In this document: positions 1 to 7,043 of the stretch, piece by piece | Position numbering within the stretch: position 1 is the stretch's first letter | Layout of the letters: each line of letters starts with the position of its first letter | Assembly: GCA_017615325.1 (NCBI GenBank) | Contig: JAGAAI010000048.1 | Span: 1-64,000, forward strand | DNA: 64,000 nucleotides | Direction of reading: 5' to 3' | Source of the DNA: Clostridiales bacterium | GTDB taxonomy: Bacteria; Bacillota; Clostridia; Saccharofermentanales; Saccharofermentanaceae | Program-made: the position numbers and the translations under genes | The notes under the pieces: generated by a model | What the model was told of the DNA's origin: nothing | Seen by the model: only the letters and a program-made list of their open reading frames with translations | Database searches by the model: none

Positions 1-117
1 AGCATTTCCCAGATCCTTACTCGAGACCGATGTTTTTGAACAACCGAAAGCGCATACTGCAACGGCCGTGATGAGCACACCCGCAACTGATCTTTTGATG
101 ATATTCGTATTCTTCAT
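1..117 (-). CDS. Putative lipoprotein, 5' part only (runs off the window)
   Basis: The first 39 codons of a minus-strand gene are visible; the rest lies beyond position 1. The ATG at 117-115 follows a good ribosome site (GGGAGG, plus-strand positions 127-132). The product starts with basic residues, then a hydrophobic stretch, then a lipobox (AFGC, Cys26), and a Ser/Thr/Lys-rich tail begins after it. This is a type II signal peptide, so the protein is expected to be lipid-anchored on the outer face of the membrane. The visible part does not reveal a family; many such proteins are solute-binding proteins, but that is not shown here. Confidence 0.75.
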   Translation of the reverse strand, partial: MKNTNIIKRSVAGVLITAVAVCAFGCSKTSVSSKDLGNA

Positions 118-177
118 AAATCTATCCCTCCCTTGACTGTTGATTTTCCTGTCTAATGATTAACCTCAGATATTAAG

Positions 178-183
178 ATTATA
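178..183 (-). promoter_or_regulatory. Extended -10 promoter element for the lipoprotein gene
   Basis: On the minus strand a perfect TATAAT is preceded by TGA, giving an extended -10 (TGnTATAAT), about 60 bp upstream of the lipoprotein start. No convincing -35 hexamer is at the right distance, which is acceptable for extended -10 promoters. Confidence 0.5.
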
Positions 184-219
184 TCATTCTGACAATCGCT
201 ACTTCTGTTATATTTATTT

Positions 220-1695
220 TCAACCGATCATCTTAAAGTACTGAAGTGCAGCAACAATCGCCTTCTCCTTTTCTGGCGTGCAATTAGGCTGCTTTGAATT
301 TTCTGATTTAGGAAGATTGTAGTTCTCTCTTTCGATAATTCCATATTTACGCTTAACCTGAGCGATATTAAGATTAGAAACTTGCAATCCGGTCTTTTCA
401 TATACATGTTTCTTTATCTTGTTATACGATGCATTGCCGTGAGCAGCTGAAAGATCCATATCCTCAACTGAAAACTCAACTTGAACCTTTCCAGCAGATA
501 TGTCAATTCCCTTGGAAAGAACGACTATCGTCTCCACTGACTCTGTCCAGGGGAACATGTCAACGACCGTGAATTCTTTTGCATCATAACCATTCTTTGA
601 GAACCTTTTGATATCATCTGCAAGAGTCCTCGGGTCACAGGAAATATATACTATCCTGTCAGGCGCCATCTCCTTACAGGCCTTAATAAACTTCAATGTC
701 GTTCCGGATCTCGGGGGATCCAAGACGACCACGTCAAAATGTCTGCCTTCTGCTGCAAGATCCATCATGTAATCCGTCGCATCGGCGCACACAAATGAGG
801 CATTGGTAAAACCGTTGGAAGATGCATTTTTCTTTGCCTCCTGAACGGAGTGCCTGTTCACCTCGACTCCGGTAACGTTGGATGCGATCTTCGCGAAAGA
901 CAAGGTGGTCGTTCCTATCCCGCAGTAGGCATCAAGTATGGAATCCTCGGGACCGATCCTGCCCATCCTTATAGCCGTGGAATAGAGTTTCTCTGCCTGC
1001 GCGCGGTTGATCTGGTAGAAGGTATCAGGGCCTATGCGGAACTTCATTCCGAGAAGAGTGTCTGTGATAAAACCTTTGCCGTATTCGATACGGCTCTCCC
1101 TGCCTAAGATCATGGAATCCGATCTGGTATTGATGTTGGTAATTACCGTGGTGATCTCGGGGTGCTTTCTTAAAAGGCTGTTGATGAAAGCCTTCTTTGA
1201 CTTAAGGTAGTCCGTGCCCATGACGAGAACGACCATGATCTGGCCCGTTCCGTCGGCAGTCCTTACGAGGATCCTCCGAAGCTGCCCTGTACCCTTCTTC
1301 TCGTTGTAGATCTTTACACCGAACTTTCCTGCGAGATCGGCACAGTCTCTTATTATCTTCGAAGCTTTGCTGTTCTCGATCTTACAGTCATCCGTCTTGA
1401 TTATCCGGTGGCTTCCCTGCTCGTAGGGACCGCAGACTACACTGCCGGAAGATAGGATGTCAAATCCCGAATGGACCTTGTTGCGGTAGTAGAAAGGCTT
1501 CTCGCAGAGGACCATCGGATGGGCCTTGATACCGGACGGCAGGAGTTTCCTGACCATCTCGAACTTACGGATCGACTCGTCAAGATATTCCCCGCCGGAA
1601 TCAACGCAGCCGCCGCACCTTGCTTTATAGGGGCAGTCGTTGACCGAATGAAGGATTGACTGACTTATGCCTCTTACTTCGATCGAAGGATTCAT
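220..1695 (-). CDS. 23S rRNA (uracil-5-)-methyltransferase, RlmD/RlmCD family
   Basis: A 491-residue SAM-dependent RNA methyltransferase of the TrmA/RumA family, expected to make m5U in 23S rRNA. Visible: an iron-sulfur motif CX5CX2C at Cys21/27/30 with a later Cys (DDCKIE) as probable fourth ligand; SAM motif DAYCGIGTT; DPPRSG; and the catalytic-cysteine motif YISCDPRT with Cys353. It begins almost directly at the cluster, so the N-terminal TRAM domain of E. coli RumA is absent. An extra C-terminal region of about 85 residues, basic and ending near KEKAIVAALQYF, follows the catalytic domain; I recall similar tails in clostridial homologues but cannot assign a role. Its start codon overlaps the folD stop (ATGA), so translation is probably coupled. 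The rRNA position modified (747 or 1939) cannot be told from sequence alone. Confidence 0.88.
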   Translation of the reverse strand: MNPSIEVRGISQSILHSVNDCPYKARCGGCVDSGGEYLDESIRKFEMVRKLLPSGIKAHPMVLCEKPFYYRNKVHSGFDILSSGSVVCGPYEQGSHRIIKTDDCKIENSKASKIIRDCADLAGKFGVKIYNEKKGTGQLRRILVRTADGTGQIMVVLVMGTDYLKSKKAFINSLLRKHPEITTVITNINTRSDSMILGRESRIEYGKGFITDTLLGMKFRIGPDTFYQINRAQAEKLYSTAIRMGRIGPEDSILDAYCGIGTTTLSFAKIASNVTGVEVNRHSVQEAKKNASSNGFTNASFVCADATDYMMDLAAEGRHFDVVVLDPPRSGTTLKFIKACKEMAPDRIVYISCDPRTLADDIKRFSKNGYDAKEFTVVDMFPWTESVETIVVLSKGIDISAGKVQVEFSVEDMDLSAAHGNASYNKIKKHVYEKTGLQVSNLNIAQVKRKYGIIERENYNLPKSENSKQPNCTPEKEKAIVAALQYFKMIG

Positions 1696-2531
1696 GACTT
1701 CATTCTGATAGCGTTTTCTGTCGTGTATTTTAGGAGTATCGATGTGGTGACCGCTCCGACGCCTCCTGGGACCGGGGTGATGGCATCTACGATCTTGGAA
1801 ACGTCTTCATATACGGCATCACCAACGAGATTGCCACAATCGTCAACGTTCATGCCGACGTCTATTACGACCTGGCCTTCCCTTACATAATCGGCAGTCA
1901 TCATGCCGGCGCGGCCCACTGCTGCAACAACGATATCCGCATTGCGGCAGATGCCTTCGGTATCAGGGGTCTTGCGGTGGCAATTTGTAACCGTTGCATC
2001 ACGGTTCATAAGAAGAAGGCCCACGGGTTTACCGATAACAAGGCTTCTTCCGATTACTGCAGCCCTCTTGCCTGAGATCTCTATACCGTAGTGGTCTAAT
2101 ATCTCTATTACGGCAGCTGCAGTACAGGGAGCATAAGCATCCTTCTTGCCTTCAAGGATACCCGTCATATGGGCCGGGTTCATGAGATCCACATCCTTGC
2201 CGGGATCTATCGTGTTCTTTATGTGATCAAGGGAGAGTGTCTTCGGTATAGGTCTCATTACCAGGATCGCATTGATCTTTGGGTCTTCATTTAATTCATC
2301 GAATGCCTTATCGAGGTCTTCCTGGCTCACATCTTCAGGAACTTCTCTTACCGTGACCCTGGCTCCCGCATTATCAAACCTTCTTATGATGCCTCTTTCA
2401 TAGGCAAGATCGTCGGGTTTTTGCCCCACTCTCAATATGGCAAGAACAGGCGTTACGCCGGATTCAGCCATCCTTGCGATGCTTTCCTTATCAAGTCTGT
2501 CGGCTACGGGCTTCCCTCTAAGTTCCGTCAT
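1692..2531 (-). CDS. folD: FolD-type methylenetetrahydrofolate dehydrogenase lacking cyclohydrolase residues
   Basis: A 279-residue FolD homologue that oxidises 5,10-methylene-THF to methenyl-THF. The nucleotide-binding part is normal (GRSLVIGKPVG, and ITPVPGGVG near the C terminus). In bifunctional FolD the cyclohydrolase centre uses Tyr and Lys of YxxxK and Gln of LVQLP. Here these read YERGI (Tyr44 kept, Lys replaced by Ile48) and LVMRP (Gln replaced by Met92); the KDVD motif is kept. The dehydrogenase step is therefore expected, while cyclohydrolase activity is probably lost. The next upstream gene encodes an FchA-type cyclohydrolase and overlaps this one by ATGA, which fits a split of the two activities. 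Cofactor (NAD or NADP) is not decidable by eye. Confidence 0.9.
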   Translation of the reverse strand: MTELRGKPVADRLDKESIARMAESGVTPVLAILRVGQKPDDLAYERGIIRRFDNAGARVTVREVPEDVSQEDLDKAFDELNEDPKINAILVMRPIPKTLSLDHIKNTIDPGKDVDLMNPAHMTGILEGKKDAYAPCTAAAVIEILDHYGIEISGKRAAVIGRSLVIGKPVGLLLMNRDATVTNCHRKTPDTEGICRNADIVVAAVGRAGMMTADYVREGQVVIDVGMNVDDCGNLVGDAVYEDVSKIVDAITPVPGGVGAVTTSILLKYTTENAIRMKS

Positions 2532-3142
2532 GCTTTGAGATCTCCTTTTATCCTGTCGTATACTTTGTCACAATCTGCGCAGATGCCTGATACAAGAGCC
2601 CTGGTATCCTCATTCAGCTTCTCCGCATATTCGCGGTCTGTCATGAGTTTGGTGTTGATGTAAATGTTCATGGCGGCACCCTTGGCCGTAGCGGAACACA
2701 GGGCTGCCGCAACTCCGACATCGCTTATGGCGAGCCTTGATCCGATATCGGCAAGCCTTACGACGATGTCCCTTATCTCACCTGCAGTCTCAATGATCTT
2801 ATAAGGGGCTGATGCCGCATTGATAAGGGCCTTTTCGAGGATCTGATCGCGGTCAGGGGCGTCCTTTGGGATCCCGTAAGCCTCTGCCAGAGGCGCGAAA
2901 GCCCTGGCATCTTCTTCTATCAGGTCTTCCATCTGGCTGCAAAGAACCTTGGTATCCTCGAGGATCTTGTCTATCTCGTCCTGGTATTCCGCGTATTTCT
3001 TTTTGCCCGTCGTAAGATGGGCAACCATCCCGCAAAGAGCGGAAGACAGGGCGCCTGCCAGCGCCGAAGCTCCGCCGCCGCCCGGTGTGGGGGCCGGAGA
3101 ATTAAGATTATCTACGAATTCGGTTATCTTCTGATCCTTCAT
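2528..3142 (-). CDS. fchA: Methenyltetrahydrofolate cyclohydrolase (FchA / cyclodeaminase family)
   Basis: A 204-residue protein of the formiminotransferase-cyclodeaminase superfamily. The signature is at the N terminus, SPAPTPGGGGASALAGAL, followed by MVAHLTTGKKKY, both typical of FchA, which is close to this length. FchA hydrolyses 5,10-methenyl-THF to 10-formyl-THF. It is the first gene of the chain fchA-folD-rlmD-like, each pair sharing an ATGA overlap. A GGGAG ribosome site precedes the ATG at 3142. The pairing with a FolD missing its cyclohydrolase residues makes this function more likely than formimino-THF cyclodeaminase, and no histidine-degradation genes are nearby. Confidence 0.88.
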   Translation of the reverse strand: MKDQKITEFVDNLNSPAPTPGGGGASALAGALSSALCGMVAHLTTGKKKYAEYQDEIDKILEDTKVLCSQMEDLIEEDARAFAPLAEAYGIPKDAPDRDQILEKALINAASAPYKIIETAGEIRDIVVRLADIGSRLAISDVGVAAALCSATAKGAAMNIYINTKLMTDREYAEKLNEDTRALVSGICADCDKVYDRIKGDLKA

Positions 3143-3203
3143 GTAATCACTCCCGGTGGTTTTCTTTTAGCACACGACTATTTTACTCGCAAAAGGCCGC
3201 CTT

Positions 3204-3233
3204 TTCACATTTATTTTGAGCATATGATAAAAT
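3204..3233 (+). promoter_or_regulatory. Predicted glmS promoter
   Basis: TTCACA (3204-3209), an 18-bp spacer ending in TGA, then TAAAAT (3228-3233), which gives an extended -10. It lies 36 bp before the glmS start. The leader is too short to contain a glmS ribozyme. Confidence 0.5.
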
Positions 3234-3269
3234 ATGCCTATTATTTATCGAAAAGAGGTATCTTCTAAT

Positions 3270-5123
3270 ATGTGCGGAATAGTAGGTTACTGCGGTAAGG
3301 AACAGGCAGCTCCTATCCTGCTCGAAGGTTTGAGCAAGCTTGAGTACAGAGGCTATGACTCCGCTGGTCTCGCCGTAAGATGCGGCAAAGATAATCCTGA
3401 GATAGTAAAGGCCAAGGGCCGCCTTCACATACTCGCCGAGAAGACCAATTTCGGCAAGAGCATGAAGGGAACCTGCGGCATCGGACATACCAGATGGGCA
3501 ACACACGGTGAACCCTCCGAAGAGAATGCCCACCCCCATGCAACAGACGATTTCAATGTAGTCGGCGTTCATAACGGCATCATCGAGAACTATAAGGAAC
3601 TTAAGGACAAGCTCATCCGTAAGGGCTATAAGTTCTACTCCGATACAGACACGGAAGTCGCCATCAAGACTATCGATTACTACTACAAGAAGTATACCGG
3701 TGATCCGATCGAAGCACTGGCCAAGACCATGGTCCGTGTAAGAGGGTCTTATGCTCTGGCAGTCATGTTCGGAGACTGCCCCGATAAGGTTTACGTTGCA
3801 AGGAAGGACAGCCCCCTTGTAATAGGAGTTACCGAGGAAGCTTCTTTCTGTGCATCCGACGTTCCCGCTATCTTGGAGCACACAAGAAACATCTACTATA
3901 TCAACGATCTCGAGATGGCTGAGCTCTCCTCCGAAGGCACAGTCTTCTATAACCTCGACGGTGATACGGTCGCCAAGGAACCCGTCCTTATCGACTGGGA
4001 TACCACGGCAGCTGAAAGAGGCGGCTACGAGCACTTCATGATTAAGGAGATCCACGAGCAGCCCAAGGCAGTCGCAGATACACTGGCTTCCCTCATCGCA
4101 AAGACGGAAGACGGCAAGTACCTGATCGACCTGTCCGAGTCTTCCCTTACTGATGATTTCCTCAAGGACATCAACAACATCTATATCGTTGCATGCGGAT
4201 CCACCTACCACGCAGGTGTTGCGGCACAGTATGTCATAGAACAGCTCACGGGTATCCCCGTAAGGTGTGAACTCGCATCCGAATTCAGATACAGGGAACT
4301 TCCCTTCTGCGGCAACTCCCTCGTTATAGCAGTAAGCCAGTCGGGTGAGACAGCTGACACCCTGGCAGCCTTGAGACTTGCAAAAGAAGCAGGGGTCAAG
4401 ACATTGGGTATCGTCAACGTTGTAGGATCTTCCATCGCAAGAGAAGCCGATACTGTCCTTTACACTGTCGCAGGTCCCGAGATCGCGGTTGCCACGACCA
4501 AGGCATACAGTTCGCAGCTCATAATCCTTTACATCCTTGCTATCAAACTGGCACTCGTTAAGAACAAGATCGATTGCGATCGTTCCACGCATCTTATCGA
4601 TGAACTCTTCTCGATCCCCGATAAGATCCGCCAGATCCTGGACGATAAAGAGAGACTCCAGTGGTTTGCCTCCAAGGTCGCAGCCCAGAAGGACGTATTC
4701 TTCATAGGCCGCGGCATCGACTATGCAGTCTGCCTCGAAGGCAGCCTCAAGTTAAAGGAGATCTCCTATATCCACAGCGAAGCTTATGCCGCGGGAGAAT
4801 TAAAACACGGAACGATCAGTCTTATCGAAGACGGTCTCCTCGTCATGTCAGTCCTGACACAGAGCCAGCTCTTTGAGAAGACCCTGTCCAACCTGGTTGA
4901 GGTAAAGAGCCGTGGCGCATATACCATGGCCCTGACTACATTCGGCAATTACAGCATCGAGGATACGGCTAACTTCGTAACATATGTACCAAGGATAGAC
5001 GATCTTTTCGCAGCATCACTTGCGATCGTTCCCCTGCAGCTCTTAAGCTACTATGTATCAGTCGCAAGAGGTCTTGATGTTGATAAGCCCCGTAATCTCG
5101 CCAAGAGCGTTACAGTAGAGTAA
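3270..5123 (+). CDS. glmS: Glutamine--fructose-6-phosphate aminotransferase (isomerizing)
   Basis: Makes glucosamine-6-phosphate from fructose-6-phosphate and glutamine, the entry to peptidoglycan amino-sugar synthesis. I place the start at 3270 rather than the in-frame ATG at 3234, because the mature enzyme must begin with Cys as N-terminal nucleophile (MCGIVGYCG) and an AGAGG ribosome site lies just upstream. The product is 617 residues, normal length. Order: glutaminase domain (about 1-230, with RWATHG and VHNGIIENY), then two SIS sugar-isomerase domains, ending in the family-typical KPRNLAKSVTVE. A Sel1-repeat gene follows after 8 bp and is probably co-transcribed. Confidence 0.97.
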   Translation: MCGIVGYCGKEQAAPILLEGLSKLEYRGYDSAGLAVRCGKDNPEIVKAKGRLHILAEKTNFGKSMKGTCGIGHTRWATHGEPSEENAHPHATDDFNVVGVHNGIIENYKELKDKLIRKGYKFYSDTDTEVAIKTIDYYYKKYTGDPIEALAKTMVRVRGSYALAVMFGDCPDKVYVARKDSPLVIGVTEEASFCASDVPAILEHTRNIYYINDLEMAELSSEGTVFYNLDGDTVAKEPVLIDWDTTAAERGGYEHFMIKEIHEQPKAVADTLASLIAKTEDGKYLIDLSESSLTDDFLKDINNIYIVACGSTYHAGVAAQYVIEQLTGIPVRCELASEFRYRELPFCGNSLVIAVSQSGETADTLAALRLAKEAGVKTLGIVNVVGSSIAREADTVLYTVAGPEIAVATTKAYSSQLIILYILAIKLALVKNKIDCDRSTHLIDELFSIPDKIRQILDDKERLQWFASKVAAQKDVFFIGRGIDYAVCLEGSLKLKEISYIHSEAYAAGELKHGTISLIEDGLLVMSVLTQSQLFEKTLSNLVEVKSRGAYTMALTTFGNYSIEDTANFVTYVPRIDDLFAASLAIVPLQLLSYYVSVARGLDVDKPRNLAKSVTVE

Positions 5124-5131
5124 GTCTTGAT

Positions 5132-6772
5132 ATGTCAATGGATCCGGAAGAATTATTCTTAACCATAGACAAACTGGAAGATTTTGCCTGCCTTCGTATC
5201 ACATGGTCGGAACTTTGCGGCAACATACCGCCCATGACCGATATGAATGTCACATGCGAAGCTCCTTATCCCATGACTTTGGAGGATCTCTCCGAAGCCC
5301 TGGAAAATGCGTCTTCCCTGCCACCTGCCCAGTTCCTTCTCGACTGGTGGATCCCTCTTGGCAAGCATTTCTACGAGGCTCTTTGTCTCAACGAGATAAT
5401 GGTCCCCGTATTCGACGAACTGGCAGATGCTTCAGAACCCGACCTTCCGCTGACAGCAGAGGATTTGATGTTCTGGATATTCGTCATCATCGCAAGGGAA
5501 GCCGACATGATAATCGAAGACTTCTTCAAATCCAACGGCAGGGACACAGTGCTCGTCGATAACACGACAAATGATCTCTTCAACATAGACGGGTTGCTGA
5601 CCCAGATCAATTATTTCGAAGAAGACGAAGAGGACGAACTCCCCCTGACCGAAAGGCATTTCATTCCCGAGATCAAAGAGGGCTTCATAGTCCACAGGGA
5701 TAACCAGCTCGTCATATCAGACCTTACCAAGGAGAATAAGCTCCTCTTCCGCCGCTTTGCCGATGAACTTGCAGAGAGCGGCAACTTCGTTGCGATCAAG
5801 CTCAAGGCCTATGCTTATTTTTCCGGCAATCCCATATACGGCCAGAACTATGCCAAAGCCGAAGCCCTGCTTAAGAGACTCCTCGTTGAGTTCAATTTCG
5901 GTTATGCGGCAAACACATTGGGCTATATCTACTTTGACGGCAAGATCGACGGGGTGCCCGATTACGAGAAAGCATATTTCTATTTCTCGGCCGCGACCCT
6001 CTTCGATATCGCGGAATCCCGGTTCAAACTGGCTGAGATGTATATGAAGGGCCTTTATATATCCCGGGATACGGACATGGCATATAACCTTATCAACAAC
6101 CTCTATAACGACGAGAGGTTCCGCTTCGAGAAAGGCAACATCTCCAACTATTTCCCTGAGACTGCATACAGGATGGCCATGTTCTTCCTGTCAGGCAAGG
6201 ACTCGATCCCGAGATCAGAATCAGTAAACATATACGGGATCGCATATAAGTATCTTCTTGAAGCAAGATGTGCCGCCCTGATAAGAGCAGGACAGAACCG
6301 CCGTCCGGGTGACGATGCCCTTTTAGCTGACATCGACAGGGCGATCAAGATCGCAAGCGAAAACATCCCTCCCCTCTTAGGAGATACGTATGTTACCCAG
6401 GCGGCAAACCTCATAATCGAATTCATAAGATCCCACAGCAACTGTCTTTATAAACTCCACATAAAAGAGTTCAAGAAAATGTATAAGGTGACCATCACCC
6501 GCCAGTTCGAATCTCTTGATCAGGAGCATCCTGCAAGGTCCGTCATCAGCCACCCCTGGTTCGGAACCTGTGATTATTCCGATTCCATCACTTTCAAGGT
6601 CTCAAAGGAATCCGGATTCATCCATGAAGATTTCCTGAAGAAGGATATCCTCTTCAACGCCTTCAATCTTGAGGAAACCCCCGGAGATGACATGATGGAG
6701 ATGATCTTCTTAAACTACGACCAAATCGTGGCGGCCTTTTCCACCAAAGACATCATCCTTATAAGGCCTTAA
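5132..6772 (+). CDS. Sel1/TPR-like repeat protein of unknown function
   Basis: A 546-residue, acidic, soluble protein without signal peptide or membrane segment. The central part (about 225-340) has Sel1-like helical repeats: blocks such as YAKAEALLKRL, ANTLGYIYFDG, YEKAYFYFSAA and LAEMYMKGLY, the A-x-x-x-LG-x-x-Y pattern of solenoid repeats used for protein contacts. The N-terminal 200 and C-terminal 150 residues match nothing I recognise. It starts 8 bp after glmS, with a second ATG two codons later and no strong ribosome site of its own, so it is probably translated from the glmS message. Function unknown; a scaffold or adaptor role is only an inference from the repeats. Confidence 0.75.
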   Translation: MSMDPEELFLTIDKLEDFACLRITWSELCGNIPPMTDMNVTCEAPYPMTLEDLSEALENASSLPPAQFLLDWWIPLGKHFYEALCLNEIMVPVFDELADASEPDLPLTAEDLMFWIFVIIAREADMIIEDFFKSNGRDTVLVDNTTNDLFNIDGLLTQINYFEEDEEDELPLTERHFIPEIKEGFIVHRDNQLVISDLTKENKLLFRRFADELAESGNFVAIKLKAYAYFSGNPIYGQNYAKAEALLKRLLVEFNFGYAANTLGYIYFDGKIDGVPDYEKAYFYFSAATLFDIAESRFKLAEMYMKGLYISRDTDMAYNLINNLYNDERFRFEKGNISNYFPETAYRMAMFFLSGKDSIPRSESVNIYGIAYKYLLEARCAALIRAGQNRRPGDDALLADIDRAIKIASENIPPLLGDTYVTQAANLIIEFIRSHSNCLYKLHIKEFKKMYKVTITRQFESLDQEHPARSVISHPWFGTCDYSDSITFKVSKESGFIHEDFLKKDILFNAFNLEETPGDDMMEMIFLNYDQIVAAFSTKDIILIRP

Positions 6773-6792
6773 TATCCTGTAATCTATTCTTA

Positions 6793-6841
6793 ACACAATA
6801 TATTGTGGTTTGTAATTGACTTTAACCCCTATATATTGTTA
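6793..6841 (+). promoter_or_regulatory. Paired NrdR boxes with promoter, upstream of nrdD1
   Basis: Box 1 (6793-6808) reads ACACAATATATTGTGG and contains a 14-bp perfect palindrome. Box 2 (6826-6841) shares TATATTGTT and is centred 33 bp further on. A candidate -35 TTGACT lies at 6816-6821 and a weak -10 TATCCT at 6840-6845, so box 2 sits in the promoter spacer. The sites match the NrdR consensus and precede a ribonucleotide reductase gene. NrdR represses RNR operons when (d)ATP is plentiful. Confidence 0.8.
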
Positions 6842-7008
6842 TCCTCAACAGCAATAAAAGATCTTTTCGCACCGATACTAAAACGGGGCGGATATTTCCA
6901 TAAGCAATGCGCAGAAGACCTGCACAAAATTTTTCTGATATTTTTGTTAACTGAAACAAACATACAAAACGGGGTAAATTAAGAGACTGATTTATTAGAT
7001 AAGATTGA

Positions 7009-7014
7009 TACAAT
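7009..7014 (+). promoter_or_regulatory. Possible second, extended -10 promoter for nrdD1
   Basis: TACAAT preceded by TGA (TGnTACAAT) lies 30 bp before the nrdD1 ATG. No good -35 is visible. The NrdR-linked promoter would otherwise give a leader of about 195 nt. A ribosome site AGGGGG follows at about 7029. Confidence 0.35.
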
Positions 7015-7043
7015 TATTGAAGTTTGCAAAGGGGGCGTGACAT

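Noticed and set aside
3143..3269. glmS ribozyme/riboswitch
   Set aside because: The leader after the predicted promoter is about 30 nt, too short for the ribozyme, and the conserved core is not seen.
3183..4592. 469-codon open frame on the minus strand opposite glmS
   Set aside because: It lies wholly antisense to a well-conserved gene, has Cys- and Leu-rich composition unlike a real protein and no recognised motif.
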